Under the pieces are notes generated by a model. The model saw only the letters and a program-made list of their open reading frames with translations, was not told where the DNA came from and made no database searches. Below, piece after piece: positions 1 through 9,143 of a DNA stretch of 64,000 nt (position 1 is the first letter of the stretch; each line of letters starts with the position of its first letter). The DNA lies in assembly GCF_023684385.1 (NCBI RefSeq), contig NZ_JAGSOJ010000001.1:891146-955145 (forward strand), read 5' to 3'. Source of the stretch: Oceanirhabdus seepicola (GTDB lineage Bacteria > Bacillota > Clostridia > Clostridiales > Clostridiaceae). The translations under genes were made by a program, and so were the position numbers.

Positions 1-1024
1 CGCTAATAGTTGGTGTTAGATTTGTTACGTCTTTTCCGTTATCTACTTCTATTTCTACTGTATGATTTCCATTTTTTATATCAGCTGCCCCTGTCTGTTC
101 TGCCAATGTAAAGCCTATTATTTCTTTCTCACTGCTCTGTGTCCACTTCGCATATAAAGTCTCATTTTCACTCCCCATTTTAAATGTTGACCCTACTGCA
201 TAATCTATACCTCTACCATCTGCTTTTGTGTTCCACCCTACAAAGGTATAACCTGCTCTTGTCAAGTTTCCACCGTTGCCTAAAACACTTGCTGATGAAC
301 CTTTAATATAATTGTTACTATCTGATGGCACTGTTCCTGCATCACTACCATTTCCAGCATAGGTTACAGCAGATACAAAGATTCCAGATTTCAGATACAA
401 AGCGGGGCGCACACCAAGAGAATAAGTGATGTAGCCGTAGTGGTAGAGGTCGCCGTAAGTGCCGACATACCACACAAGGTCAGAGACGCCAGAATTCGGA
501 GTCATTAACCACCAACTGTAATTCCAGTCTATTGGTTCAAGAACTCCACCTTTAGGATTAAAATATTTACTATAATTTATATATTCACTATATGAAATCA
601 GTCCTACTTTATCTCTAACTCTTTCACTGACTTCTACAGAGTAATACCAATCATAATCATACTTATGAATCTTAACAATTTTCTCTGGACCACAATTCCA
701 TATAACTTCCGTAATTAAATCTTTATTTTCTTCTTTCAGGCTGTTTAAAAAGTCTCCATTTAGATAAGCTCTAATAGTACTACTGGCATAATCATTATTA
801 TCTGTTGAATTCCTTTGTCTATCCCCATCATTAGATGCAAGTATTATATACCCCACATCAGGATCTAGGATAATCCATTCCTTATCTGCGAATATGATTT
901 TATCTCCTGGGTTCATACTTTCTAGCGGTGTATTTGATGCTACGTATGCTTTTGTTGTGCTTCCTAAACCCATGTTGGTTAATATAAGAAGTATTACTAA
1001 TATGATGCTTAGTTTCTTTTTCAT
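1..1024 (-). CDS. Secreted DUF6273-type protein with InlB/Flg_new repeat (3' end outside window)
   Basis: The frame is open from an ATG at 1024 to the left edge (341 codons visible). It begins with a signal peptide (KKK, then a hydrophobic stretch ending near TKAYA-like residues). Residues about 30-215 resemble DUF6273: WWLMTPNSG is followed by a variable stretch and then GVRPALYLKSG. Next comes a Listeria-Bacteroides (Flg_new/InlB B) repeat, GYTFVGWNTKADG to TLYAKWT. The start of an Ig-like surface domain (IIGFTLAEQTGAADI) follows. The protein is probably exported and surface-bound, in line with these families; the ligand is unknown. A GC-rich patch inside it is unlike the rest of the gene. 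Confidence 0.8.
   Translation of the reverse strand, partial: MKKKLSIILVILLILTNMGLGSTTKAYVASNTPLESMNPGDKIIFADKEWIILDPDVGYIILASNDGDRQRNSTDNNDYASSTIRAYLNGDFLNSLKEENKDLITEVIWNCGPEKIVKIHKYDYDWYYSVEVSERVRDKVGLISYSEYINYSKYFNPKGGVLEPIDWNYSWWLMTPNSGVSDLVWYVGTYGDLYHYGYITYSLGVRPALYLKSGIFVSAVTYAGNGSDAGTVPSDSNNYIKGSSASVLGNGGNLTRAGYTFVGWNTKADGRGIDYAVGSTFKMGSENETLYAKWTQSSEKEIIGFTLAEQTGAADIKNGNHTVEIEVDNGKDVTNLTPTIS
399..505 (-). other. Possible DGR-type variable region in the DUF6273 domain
   Basis: About 105 bases between the codons for TPNSG and RPALYL are much richer in GC than the flanks. Nearly every codon ends in C or T: GTC TCT GAC CTT, then TAC GGC GAC CTC TAC CAC and so on. This is what adenine mutagenesis of AAC/AAT codons in a template repeat produces, and GVRPAL is a usual edge of such regions. 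No reverse transcriptase or template repeat is in the window, so the call is inference from codon pattern and domain type. Confidence 0.45.
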
Positions 1025-1072
1025 ACCTACCAATCCTTTCTAAGGGTCGGCTTAAAAATTACTTCCCCTTTT

Positions 1073-1110
1073 GTTTCAAAAATGTGTGTGATTCTTACAC
1101 TTTTTGAAAC
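1073..1110. repeat. Inverted repeat upstream of the secreted protein
   Basis: The arms GTTTCAAAAA and TTTTTGAAAC enclose a further GTGT/ACAC pairing. No T-run follows on either strand that would make a classical terminator. It lies between the tail-collar gene and the secreted-protein start, so it could be an mRNA processing or regulatory hairpin. Confidence 0.5.
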
Positions 1111-1251
1111 AATCATATAGATGCTACCGCGAAATTTTATTTCTGCATGTTCCAAAATCTCAATGGTTCTATGAGTTATGGACATGCGCAAATAAATTAT
1201 TGAGCTGAGATATCTATAATAGTGGAAGTTATTTTTCAACGATCCCTAAAT

Positions 1252-1521
1252 TTATATTTCTTGAACGTTATGTCCATTTTCACAGTGAATTTCTGGCAGC
1301 TTACCTTCCGTGGCAATGCAATAGGTCAAACTTTTCGGTGCATCCTCTGTTAAATCGGGTAATCTAAATTGAAAGTTATCTCCTTTTCCAAATTTTGTAC
1401 CAAGTAGCATATAAAGCTTAGGATATTTATTAATATATAAAGCTTGCCCCATACACTTATGAAAGCCTACCGGTACATCATCGTAGGGAAAAAGTTTGAT
1501 TTCCCCTAACATTTGATTCAT
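1252..1521 (-). CDS. Small phage tail-collar domain protein
   Basis: The 89-residue product reads GEIKLFPYDDVPVGFHKCMG, then LYMLLGTKFGKGDNFQFRLPDL. This is the recognisable tail-collar (PF07484, MdpB-like) pattern: G-E-I-x-L-F, W/H-x-x-C-x-G-Q, LLGTxFG and FxLPDL. In phages and tailocins the domain sits in tail-fibre or collar proteins; short stand-alone versions also occur in bacterial genomes. AAGGAGG lies 9 bases before the ATG. The gene is on the same strand as, and upstream of, the secreted DUF6273 protein, but over 200 bases and a hairpin separate them. No other phage structural gene is visible, so it is stand-alone or a relic. Confidence 0.7.
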   Translation of the reverse strand: MNQMLGEIKLFPYDDVPVGFHKCMGQALYINKYPKLYMLLGTKFGKGDNFQFRLPDLTEDAPKSLTYCIATEGKLPEIHCENGHNVQEI

Positions 1522-1634
1522 ATAATCTCTACCTCCTTATATATATGGACTAAAAACATGATTATTTGTAATTCCATTATACAGATTCTGTAAAATTTTA
1601 CATCTGCCAAAAGTTATATTTTTCATAAAAAATT

Positions 1635-1663
1635 AAAAACCTGCTAATTTTAGCAGGTTTTTA
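1635..1663 (-). terminator. Rho-independent terminator of the LuxR-type regulator
   Basis: Read on the minus strand, AAAAACCTGCTAA pairs with TTAGCAGGTTTTT and T-rich sequence follows. The hairpin starts at the stop codon of the regulator gene. Confidence 0.85.
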
Positions 1664-4600
1664 GACTATTTTTATGAGATTAAGTTCTTTTGCTTTTACA
1701 ACTGCCTTTATACGACTATCCACTTCCAATTTACTATATATATTACTTAAGTGACTTTTAACAGTTCCTATAGAAATATATAGCTGTTTGCTTATGGAGG
1801 AGTTTGACATTCCCTCTGCAACTTTCTGTAATACTTCCACCTCTCTATCAGTCAAAGGCGATTCAGCTCTTTGAGGATTAAATAATCTGTGAAGGTTCAC
1901 ATCCTTTATAGTCGATCTCTTTGATATGAGTGAAGGAATTAAACTTCTAATAATTTGAGCAAAGTTTTCATTAAAACCACCCTCACAGATTTTTTCTAAA
2001 TAAATGATACCTACAAAGACACCTAAATATTTTATTGGTATGCAGACAATAGATACTTCATCTTTATCCACTATATATGGGTCATTTGCAAATATTCCCC
2101 CATTGGAGTTTTTATTTAAAATAACTTCTTCTCCTGTTCTTGCAACATATCGAAGCACTTTACGAGGTAAATTACCTACATATTTTATGTTTATTAATTC
2201 TTTATAGTAAGTAACCTTCTCATTTTTTTTCTTTTCATATTGTAAATGTATTTCATCAGCTTTCTCAAATAAAACAGCACCATAATCAGCATAATTATTC
2301 CTAGTAAGAAAATCAAGCATATATATAAACCCTTCTTCTTCTTCCATGTTTTCAATTACATTCAAATGATATAATATGCTTTTATTTATTTCTTCATTTG
2401 CCTCTATCTTTTCTGTTTTTTTCATATGTAGCTGTTTTTCTTCTGTATGTAATTTAGTCTCCTTTTCTAATCCAAATTCCTTTTTAATTAAATTCACAAT
2501 GTAGATTGCTCCCCATTTTTTAAATAAGCTTACAGCCTCTTTAGCATAAAATTTTGAGAGTTTTATATTATAATCATAGTACTTTGCTGCCAAAAGATTA
2601 CCTATTGCTTCTAATTGTAATTGACCCCTGTTTTCTGCAAAACTAATTGCTTCATTATATAGTTTTTCTAAAGATTTCTCTTTTTCAAAGAGTTTTACGT
2701 ATTCAGCCTTAGCAAGTAAATATCTTGCATAATGGTTTTCCTTATATATATTAATCCAATATTTTAACTCTTTCATATTTTTTTTTATTAATCTCTTGTT
2801 TTTCCTCTTTTCAGAGTTTTGTAGAGCTTTCTGCCTATCAAGTCTTGTGAGTATACTATAAAAGAGTAAGTCTGTATACATGATGTGACCTTTTAACAAA
2901 CCTATGCTTGGTGTGATATTTTCTACTAATTCATAGGCTTTTTCTTTTTCTCCTTCTAGGTAAAATCTTTGGAGCATGAAGGCATAATATGACAGGCTTT
3001 TGTTATTACTTAATGTTTTTACCTCCTCTTCGTTTTTATAATCTTCCTTTGTAAGTATCCCTTCTTCAAGATAATGCACATGTGGGTTAAAAAGCTTGTC
3101 TATAAATGTTGCGATGTCCTCTCCAATCCTCTGTAATTTTTTTGCTTGGAGGTTAGTATAGTTGGTTATTTCCTTTAAGGGTATCCCCATGATGTATTTT
3201 GCATAAATGATGGAGACAATGGCGTAACCACTATATATGTATTCACCTATCTTTGTACCTTCTTCAATGGAACTTTCCAAATATTCCATGGATTTTTCCA
3301 TGGGGTTTGACCAATGATCTATAAAGGTTCCTATAAATGAATATTCAATTGATTTGCTGGATAGATTATCTGTCTCTTTTAGTAAATCTATTGTAATGTC
3401 TTTTAGTTTTTTACCTTTTTCATGGTCTTTCCATATATTATACATAATGTAGCTATAGGCAGTATATCCAATAGGTGAATAAGGAGAATTTCCATGTTTT
3501 GCAGAAAGGATACCTATTTTCATAAGAGTCAGCCCAAATATCTTATCATTGATAATATTAGCAGCAGGAATCATTTTCATTAAGGTTTCTAAGATAATCA
3601 TTAGCCTTTCATCTTTAATCATAGGTGCATTTTTAATCTTCTCTATCTTTTTATTGGAGAATAACAGTTTTCCTTTTATAAGATCAATCACAAGGTGTTT
3701 TGTATTGAATTTGAAGTTTAATTGATTTAATACTTCAATACCTAATTCTATTACCTTTTCAGAATCACCGGTATAAGAATAAAGGTTCATATATTTTCGT
3801 TTTATGGTTATCAAATTTTCTGGTGTATTGTATTTGGTAATGAGTACTTCAAATCTTTCCTTTGCTTCTTGGTATCTTTCGCAGATATATTCACATTCTC
3901 CTAATTCTATGTTAATTTTCATTTCTAAGTCATATTTATCTTTAGAGTCTGTATATGGAATCAAACCCACACAGCACTGAAATATTTTTAGGGCTTGTTC
4001 TATTGCCGCAGATTGTTTTGCTTCCATACCAGCATTGTAAAGTTCAAAAATCCACCTCTCTGTATTTTCTTGTGTCATCATATGATAGTCGCAGCGTAAC
4101 AATTGTGATGCTATGAAAAGGCTATTGTTTTCTATAAATGTTTTATCTGCGTTATCTGTGAGGTTTTTAGCAATCTTATAATGAATCTTTGCTCTTTTTT
4201 CAGAATCAATTTTTTTATACACCAGTTCTAATATAATATCGTGCACAAAACCATAGCTTAAGGTTTCATCGGCTTGATAATCTTCTACTGTTTTTACAAG
4301 AAAAGCAGCTTCACACAATCTATTCAACTGATTACTTAGTAATGCATCTTCTATATTTATTATTTTTTTTAATAGCTTGTACTCTACTTTACCATCAAGA
4401 CATGATATAAGTTCAAGCAGTGATTTATCCTCATCACTTAGCTTATTTATTTTGTTTATTATAATCTGCTCTATATCAGTGGATAAACTTAAATTATTAA
4501 TACCGTCAATTTTAACTACCCATAGTTTTCTTTGCGCTGAGTATACAAGAATATCTTCTTTCATAAAGATATGAAGAATTTCCTTTATGTAAAAAGGATT

Positions 4601-5407
4601 CCCAAGTGTTAGACCGTATATAATTCTTGCTAAATAATCAATATTTTCAGTATTTACTCCAAAGATTAATTGTATATATCCTTTTATATCAAAATCCGTT
4701 AGTTCATGTAGTTGTATAGGAATATAATCATTTTTAATTTGTGATATTTTAGTGAGGTTTTCCACTTTTTTAATACTTTTTTCTTCATTATCCCGATATG
4801 CAACTATGAACAGTAAATTTAACAGTTCATTATCCTTGCAGATACGCTCTATTACTTCTAGAGAGGGTGTATCCGCCCATTGTAAATCATCTATAAACAT
4901 AATCAGTGGGAATAGCGCTTCTGAAACCGTTGATAAAAACTGAAATAGAGCTTTTCTGACTCTGTATTTTAGTTTTTCATAATTATCTATATTAATGATT
5001 TTATGATATCCTAGAAGTTTTCTTGCATATGGACTTATAGATGTTATTATTTCTACGTCCGAACCCAAGACTTTTTCTAAAACATTTTTTATGTTCTCTA
5101 ATTGTTCATAGGGCAGGGTTAAAAGATGCTTTACCATTTGCTCTATAACTTCTGAAATGGCAATGAATGGTTTATTATCATGCTGCCTGAATTTGCCGTA
5201 TACATAGGTTACATTACTGCTTGCCAGCTCCGTTACAACATGCTCTACTAAAAAAGTCTTCCCAATACCTGGTAAACCCATAATGACAGATACCCCATTC
5301 CTCCCTTCCAGAACGCGGTCAAAATGCTTTTTAATAGATTCTATTTCATTGTTTCTAGCTATTATAGTTTTATTAATTTTCTCTTCAATAAGATATTTTG
5401 CATTCAT
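1661..5407 (-). CDS. Giant LuxR-family (LAL/MalT-like) ATPase transcriptional regulator
   Basis: This 1248-residue protein carries an AAA/NB-ARC-like ATPase at its N-terminus: Walker A GLPGIGKT near residue 44 and Walker B LIMFIDDLQWAD near 168. A long helical TPR-like middle follows. A GAF-like segment (about 1035-1170, ending GVFVGIIYLEK) precedes a C-terminal LuxR helix-turn-helix: LTDREVEVLQKVAEG and SIGTVKSHLSNIYSKL. Family knowledge makes it an ATP-dependent, signal-responsive activator; its ligand is unknown. A longer frame opens at 5428, but AAGGGGG sits 6 bases before the ATG at 5407, so the shorter start is chosen. It is monocistronic with its own terminator. Its targets cannot be read from the sequence. 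Confidence 0.85.
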   Translation of the reverse strand: MNAKYLIEEKINKTIIARNNEIESIKKHFDRVLEGRNGVSVIMGLPGIGKTFLVEHVVTELASSNVTYVYGKFRQHDNKPFIAISEVIEQMVKHLLTLPYEQLENIKNVLEKVLGSDVEIITSISPYARKLLGYHKIINIDNYEKLKYRVRKALFQFLSTVSEALFPLIMFIDDLQWADTPSLEVIERICKDNELLNLLFIVAYRDNEEKSIKKVENLTKISQIKNDYIPIQLHELTDFDIKGYIQLIFGVNTENIDYLARIIYGLTLGNPFYIKEILHIFMKEDILVYSAQRKLWVVKIDGINNLSLSTDIEQIIINKINKLSDEDKSLLELISCLDGKVEYKLLKKIINIEDALLSNQLNRLCEAAFLVKTVEDYQADETLSYGFVHDIILELVYKKIDSEKRAKIHYKIAKNLTDNADKTFIENNSLFIASQLLRCDYHMMTQENTERWIFELYNAGMEAKQSAAIEQALKIFQCCVGLIPYTDSKDKYDLEMKINIELGECEYICERYQEAKERFEVLITKYNTPENLITIKRKYMNLYSYTGDSEKVIELGIEVLNQLNFKFNTKHLVIDLIKGKLLFSNKKIEKIKNAPMIKDERLMIILETLMKMIPAANIINDKIFGLTLMKIGILSAKHGNSPYSPIGYTAYSYIMYNIWKDHEKGKKLKDITIDLLKETDNLSSKSIEYSFIGTFIDHWSNPMEKSMEYLESSIEEGTKIGEYIYSGYAIVSIIYAKYIMGIPLKEITNYTNLQAKKLQRIGEDIATFIDKLFNPHVHYLEEGILTKEDYKNEEEVKTLSNNKSLSYYAFMLQRFYLEGEKEKAYELVENITPSIGLLKGHIMYTDLLFYSILTRLDRQKALQNSEKRKNKRLIKKNMKELKYWINIYKENHYARYLLAKAEYVKLFEKEKSLEKLYNEAISFAENRGQLQLEAIGNLLAAKYYDYNIKLSKFYAKEAVSLFKKWGAIYIVNLIKKEFGLEKETKLHTEEKQLHMKKTEKIEANEEINKSILYHLNVIENMEEEEGFIYMLDFLTRNNYADYGAVLFEKADEIHLQYEKKKNEKVTYYKELINIKYVGNLPRKVLRYVARTGEEVILNKNSNGGIFANDPYIVDKDEVSIVCIPIKYLGVFVGIIYLEKICEGGFNENFAQIIRSLIPSLISKRSTIKDVNLHRLFNPQRAESPLTDREVEVLQKVAEGMSNSSISKQLYISIGTVKSHLSNIYSKLEVDSRIKAVVKAKELNLIKIV

Positions 5408-5642
5408 TTTATTCCCCCTTGTAAGCAAAACGTCTGAAATAGTCTTCTAGTATTATTTCATTTCTCCGATACTTCTTGAGCAGTAATGCAATCTATATTA
5501 GCACCCCATAATTCATTATATTAATTCCATATATCAAATAGTATCAATACTATTTCATCTATATGATATATGTTTTTGTCAACATATATAACAGCTAAGT
5601 TTTTATAGTAATAATTTCATTTTTGGGAATAAATAAAGCAAA

Positions 5643-5676
5643 ACGAGTACAATATTTCATCCAATATCGTACTCGT
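5643..5676 (-). terminator. Terminator hairpin after the membrane protein gene
   Basis: ACGAGTAC and GTACTCGT pair around ATATT/AATAT and a short loop. On the minus strand TTTTGCTTTATT follows. It lies 40 bases after the 5714-6253 gene. Confidence 0.65.
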
Positions 5677-5713
5677 CTTATTATTCTTGAAATTACTAAT
5701 ATTAATTTAAGTA

Positions 5714-6253
5714 TTATCGTATATTTATTTTAACATATCTCCACTTTGATTCATGTACATTAGAACGATAAGGATAATACATCTCTACTTCATTTTCACT
5801 TAACCAATTTATTTTATAATGACTGTCTTGAAATGGCATGGATGCATCTCCAGTACCTATGTCTTCATCAGAAATCTTCTTCTTAAAAATCAACAGTTTT
5901 CTCTCATATATTGTTGTATAGGTTGCTGCTGCTAGCATTTGTTTCTCTGATATTACTAATGTATTTGTTTTTTGTGGTGATTGTATATATGTATTAGCTG
6001 ACTCAGCAGTAAATATATATATGAAAAAATTAATAAACAATAAAATTATCATAATAATATACAATAACACGTTCAATATACTAGATTTAGGTTTAATATG
6101 CAACTTAAGAAATATCAGAATTAATGCATTAATTAAAAATACTATCGATGCAGTGATTAAATAATAATTATGTGCTGTTTCCAAATAAAACACCGTAACT
6201 CTACTAATTATTAAAATTATTAAAATTAAAGAATACCCTTTTTTAGCTTTCAT
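5714..6253 (-). CDS. Hypothetical membrane protein, three N-terminal TM segments
   Basis: The 179-residue product is not recognised with confidence. Three hydrophobic helices occupy roughly residues 6-25, 30-50 and 58-83. A hydrophilic C-terminal domain of about 95 residues follows, probably outside the membrane, ending KINWLSENEVEMYYPY. That ending recalls small DUF5412-like proteins, but the match is weak. GGAGGGG lies 9 bases before the ATG, and a terminator hairpin follows the stop. It stands alone between the LuxR-type regulator and the formate genes, with no clear operon partner. Confidence 0.6.
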   Translation of the reverse strand: MKAKKGYSLILIILIISRVTVFYLETAHNYYLITASIVFLINALILIFLKLHIKPKSSILNVLLYIIMIILLFINFFIYIFTAESANTYIQSPQKTNTLVISEKQMLAAATYTTIYERKLLIFKKKISDEDIGTGDASMPFQDSHYKINWLSENEVEMYYPYRSNVHESKWRYVKINIR

Positions 6254-6590
6254 TTAGCTTAATCCCCTCCATTATCTTTTTGAGCTTATCAATATTATTT
6301 AAGAGTATTTTCCTATTCTACTATTATATCAATTATATCAATGTTTTCTTTATCTACCCTCATGAGCATATCATTTACATTTTTTATATCTACCTTTGTA
6401 CCAATAATATTGATGCAACTATTTTTTTCAAGTTTTTTATCCTGGTGCACCTCATCTTTGTTTATTTTTTACATATTTATCTTATAATAGAATGATATTT
6501 TAAAAGTAAAGAAATGGTTACAATACAATCACCCAAGGAGTCATAGGATATAATTGGAAATCCCCACCTTCTCATTAAAATAAGGTCATA

Positions 6591-6618
6591 ATAAAAATTG
6601 CCCCCCGGAGGAAGGCAA
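6591..6618 (-). terminator. Terminator after fdhD
   Basis: On the minus strand TTGCCTTCC pairs (with two G-T wobbles) with GGGGGGCAA across a TCC loop, and TTTTTAT follows. It closes the mobA-fdhD unit. Confidence 0.7.
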
Positions 6619-6669
6619 CTAATCAAATTATTTTCTTGTTATATAACAATTCTAGTTTCGCTTATTCCA

Positions 6670-7443
6670 TTAATATGTTAGTCGATGTTCGCCACTGTAT
6701 ATATTCATTCTATTCCCACGGGCGAAACCAATTAAAGTTACATTAACAATCTTAGCCATTTTTACTGCAAATTCAGTAGGGGCTGAATGTGATACTAATA
6801 GAGGTATTTTTGCTTTTGCGGTTTTTATTAAAATATCTGATGAAACTCTGCCTGTAGTTAACAATATTTTGTCATGTAAATCAATATTATTAAGAAGGGA
6901 TTTACCAATTAATTTATCAAGTGCATTATGTCTTCCTATATCTTCAGAAGAAATTAGTAAGCCATCACATCCACAAATACAGCAGCCGTGTACTCCTCCT
7001 GTTTCTTTAAATAAATTTGAAGCAGTATTAAATTCTTTCATATACATTAAAATATCTTTAATTTTATAATTGCATGTGTTTTCGATGATATCAACATTCT
7101 TATTAACCAAAATATTAACGTGAATACTTCCTCTTCCACATCCTGATGTAAGAGCTCTTTTATTTTCAAATATTACACGTTTATTATCACGCAAACCTAC
7201 AAATATCATACCTTCACTTTTCTTTTCAATATTTTCAACTTCTTTAATTGAAGATATTAATCCCTCAGAAAAAAGAAATCCTAACACTAACTCTTTTTCT
7301 TCATAAGGAGTACACATAAGTGTAACATAATATTTGTTGTTAATATAAATATCTAAAGCTTCTTCAACAATAATCTTATCTGTAATATTCTCTGTGATTC
7401 CATTTGAATATTTTGTTATGTCAATCTCTTTAACAATGTCCAT
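6670..7443 (-). CDS. fdhD: FdhD, formate dehydrogenase accessory sulfurtransferase
   Basis: FdhD passes sulfur from a cysteine desulfurase to the molybdenum/tungsten cofactor of formate dehydrogenase, which is essential for activity. The 257-residue product shows the family block GGVHGCCICG, then SEDIGRHNALDKLIG, and a C-terminal ILLTTGRVSSDILIKT plus SAPTEFAVKMA. The usual reactive CxxC loop appears as SGCGRGS, with a single cysteine near residue 102. The gene overlaps the 3' end of mobA by 14 bases, so the two are translationally coupled. AAGGGG lies 10 bases before the ATG. The selenocysteine enzyme encoded 2.4 kb away on the other strand is the obvious client. Confidence 0.93.
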   Translation of the reverse strand: MDIVKEIDITKYSNGITENITDKIIVEEALDIYINNKYYVTLMCTPYEEKELVLGFLFSEGLISSIKEVENIEKKSEGMIFVGLRDNKRVIFENKRALTSGCGRGSIHVNILVNKNVDIIENTCNYKIKDILMYMKEFNTASNLFKETGGVHGCCICGCDGLLISSEDIGRHNALDKLIGKSLLNNIDLHDKILLTTGRVSSDILIKTAKAKIPLLVSHSAPTEFAVKMAKIVNVTLIGFARGNRMNIYSGEHRLTY

Positions 7444-8056
7444 AAGATTTTTTCCCCTTATAATTAATGGTATTCAATATGCTTAAGTCTTCTATATAAT
7501 TCAAATTGATAAAAATATTTAAATCCTTACTGTATTTTCTTATAATACGTTCTTCTATATAATGCATATTACCATTTTCAATAATTTTAGAAATTTTTAA
7601 TTTATTTTGATCAAGAGCTTCTTTAAAATGAGGAAGCATGTTTTTAGAATAAAAACTATGCATAGGTTCAATCCATTTACCATTTTTTGAAATAACTCCC
7701 TCTATATTATTATTGTTTTTTATTATGGTCATCATATACTTTATATATTCAATACTTATAACTGGCATATCACAAGCTAATACAAAGACATATTCCGATG
7801 AAGCATATTTAAGTCCAGTATATATTCCTTCTGCAGAACCACAATTTTTCTTTGAATCTTCTATGATGGTATACTTTGAATTCCGAAATTTCTCCTTTTT
7901 ATCTGTAACTAATATAATTTCATCAAATATTTCTTCTAAAGATTCCGCTGTAATATCTAATAATAATGTATCATTTATTTTTATTTTGCTTTTATCAAAT
8001 CCCATTCGACTGCTCTTGCCGCCACATAAAATCACTGCACTTCCCAGTTTATTCAA
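7430..8056 (-). CDS. mobA: MobA-like molybdenum cofactor guanylyltransferase
   Basis: The product should join GMP to molybdopterin to give the bis-guanine dinucleotide cofactor used by FdhF. It begins with the nucleotidyltransferase loop AVILCGGKSSRMGFDKSKI and continues with VFVLACDMPVISIEYI, the metal-binding aspartate block, and a PMHSFYSK motif. It is close to the family's usual length of about 200 residues. The frame opens at 8080 with a TTG, but AAAGGCGG sits just upstream of a second TTG at 8056. That second TTG starts the protein at NKLGSAV, as in other MobA proteins, so 8056 is preferred. The 3' end overlaps fdhD by 14 bases. Confidence 0.88.
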   Translation of the reverse strand: MNKLGSAVILCGGKSSRMGFDKSKIKINDTLLLDITAESLEEIFDEIILVTDKKEKFRNSKYTIIEDSKKNCGSAEGIYTGLKYASSEYVFVLACDMPVISIEYIKYMMTIIKNNNNIEGVISKNGKWIEPMHSFYSKNMLPHFKEALDQNKLKISKIIENGNMHYIEERIIRKYSKDLNIFINLNYIEDLSILNTINYKGKKSYGHC

Positions 8057-8113
8057 AAGATTACCGCCTTTCAAAAGCAAAGATCAAAGCTATTTATTTT
8101 TTGTCTGAATTGT

Positions 8114-8218
8114 TATAGAGATTCCAGTTCAATAATTAATTTATACAAGTCCATAACTCATTGATACGCTGAGATTTTGGAACATGTATAAATTAAATTT
8201 CACTATGGATTCTCTATA
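8114..8218. repeat. Palindromic element, copy A (focA 3' side)
   Basis: This 105-base element has ends TATAGAGATTCCA and TGGATTCTCTATA. Internal complementary blocks (AATTAATTTATACA with TGTATAAATTAAATT; CCATAACTC with GAGATTTTGG) would fold it into one long hairpin. It contains the last codons and the TAG stop of focA. Related copies lie at 9144, 18190, 29111 and 61626. It has no coding capacity and looks like a MITE or a structured RNA repeat. Confidence 0.85.
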
Positions 8219-9039
8219 GTTGATGCATGCTTGAAAATTACCCAATATGTAAATGCTACAAAAATACCACCACCAATAATATTTCCTAATGTAACAGGTA
8301 GTATATTTCCCCATGCACCTGCCCAATTAAGATTTGCAAGTTTTTCAGATGATAACTTAGATGCTTGTACAAAAACTTCATTTGATTTTGCAAATATACC
8401 CATTGAGAAGTAGTACATATTTGCCACACTATGCTCAAATCCTGAAATTACGAAAGCCATAATTGGGAAGAAGCTTATAGCTACTTTACCTGCTACATCT
8501 TTAGCCGCAGCATTAGCCCAAACAGCAAGACATACAACAATATTACATAAAATACCACTTGATATACAGTTGCTAACTGAAAGTCCAGCTTTGTAAGAAG
8601 CGATTTTTATTGTAGTTGCTCCAACAGCTCCTACGCCCATTCCTAGCAAACCAGATTGTGAGATTAAAAACGCTATTATTATAGAACCTATTAAATTACC
8701 AATGTAAACAAGAATCCAATTTTTCATTAATTGTCCAAGAGTGATTTTTTTATCAACCAATGAAGCAACCATTAAACTATTACCAGTAAATAATTCAGCG
8801 CCACATATTACAACTAGCATAAGTCCTACTGGAAATACCACCGCTGTTACTACTTTAGCTACTCCAACGTTACTAATACTGTGTGATGCTACAGTTGATG
8901 CAAATCCTCCAAATGCTATAAATGCACCTGCCATAATACCTAATAAAATCATTTGTAGAGTTGATAGCTTTACTTTGCTGATGCCTGCATTAATTACCGC
9001 ATCGGTAATTTCCTTTGGTGATAACATTCTTTTTTCCAT
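8203..9039 (-). CDS. focA: Formate/nitrite transporter family channel (FocA-like)
   Basis: The 278-residue polytopic membrane protein belongs to the FNT family, which forms pentameric channels for formate, nitrite or hydrosulfide. Family features are visible: LGIMAGAFIAFGGFAS in the first helix, GAELFTGNSLM, NLIGSIIIAF, SGILCNIVVCLAVW, GFEHSVANMYYF and LGNIIGGGIFVA. The neighbours fdhF, fdhD and mobA make formate the likely substrate. AAGGAGG lies 10 bases before the ATG. The last residues STIENP and the stop codon are encoded by the terminal inverted repeat of element copy A. Element copy B lies 105 bases upstream in the opposite orientation, so the gene is bracketed by repeats. Confidence 0.92.
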   Translation of the reverse strand: MEKRMLSPKEITDAVINAGISKVKLSTLQMILLGIMAGAFIAFGGFASTVASHSISNVGVAKVVTAVVFPVGLMLVVICGAELFTGNSLMVASLVDKKITLGQLMKNWILVYIGNLIGSIIIAFLISQSGLLGMGVGAVGATTIKIASYKAGLSVSNCISSGILCNIVVCLAVWANAAAKDVAGKVAISFFPIMAFVISGFEHSVANMYYFSMGIFAKSNEVFVQASKLSSEKLANLNWAGAWGNILPVTLGNIIGGGIFVAFTYWVIFKHASTIENP

Positions 9040-9143
9040 TAGAAAAATTTCCTCCTTAGATTTAAATATAATTTATTAAATTAATAGATAAATAGCTTCA
9101 CAATAAATTGTGTAAATAAATATGTTATTCTGAAAATTTTAAC

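Noticed and set aside
1027..1239. 70-codon frame upstream of the DUF6273 gene
   Set aside because: It has no clear Shine-Dalgarno, it spans the inverted repeat at 1073-1110, and it shows no recognisable family.
6598..6618. Molybdenum cofactor riboswitch near fdhD
   Set aside because: The GC-rich hairpin lies downstream of fdhD and has a T-run on the minus strand, so it is a terminator.
7713..8108. 131-codon plus-strand frame opposite mobA
   Set aside because: It lies antisense to a recognised gene and has the composition of a shadow frame.
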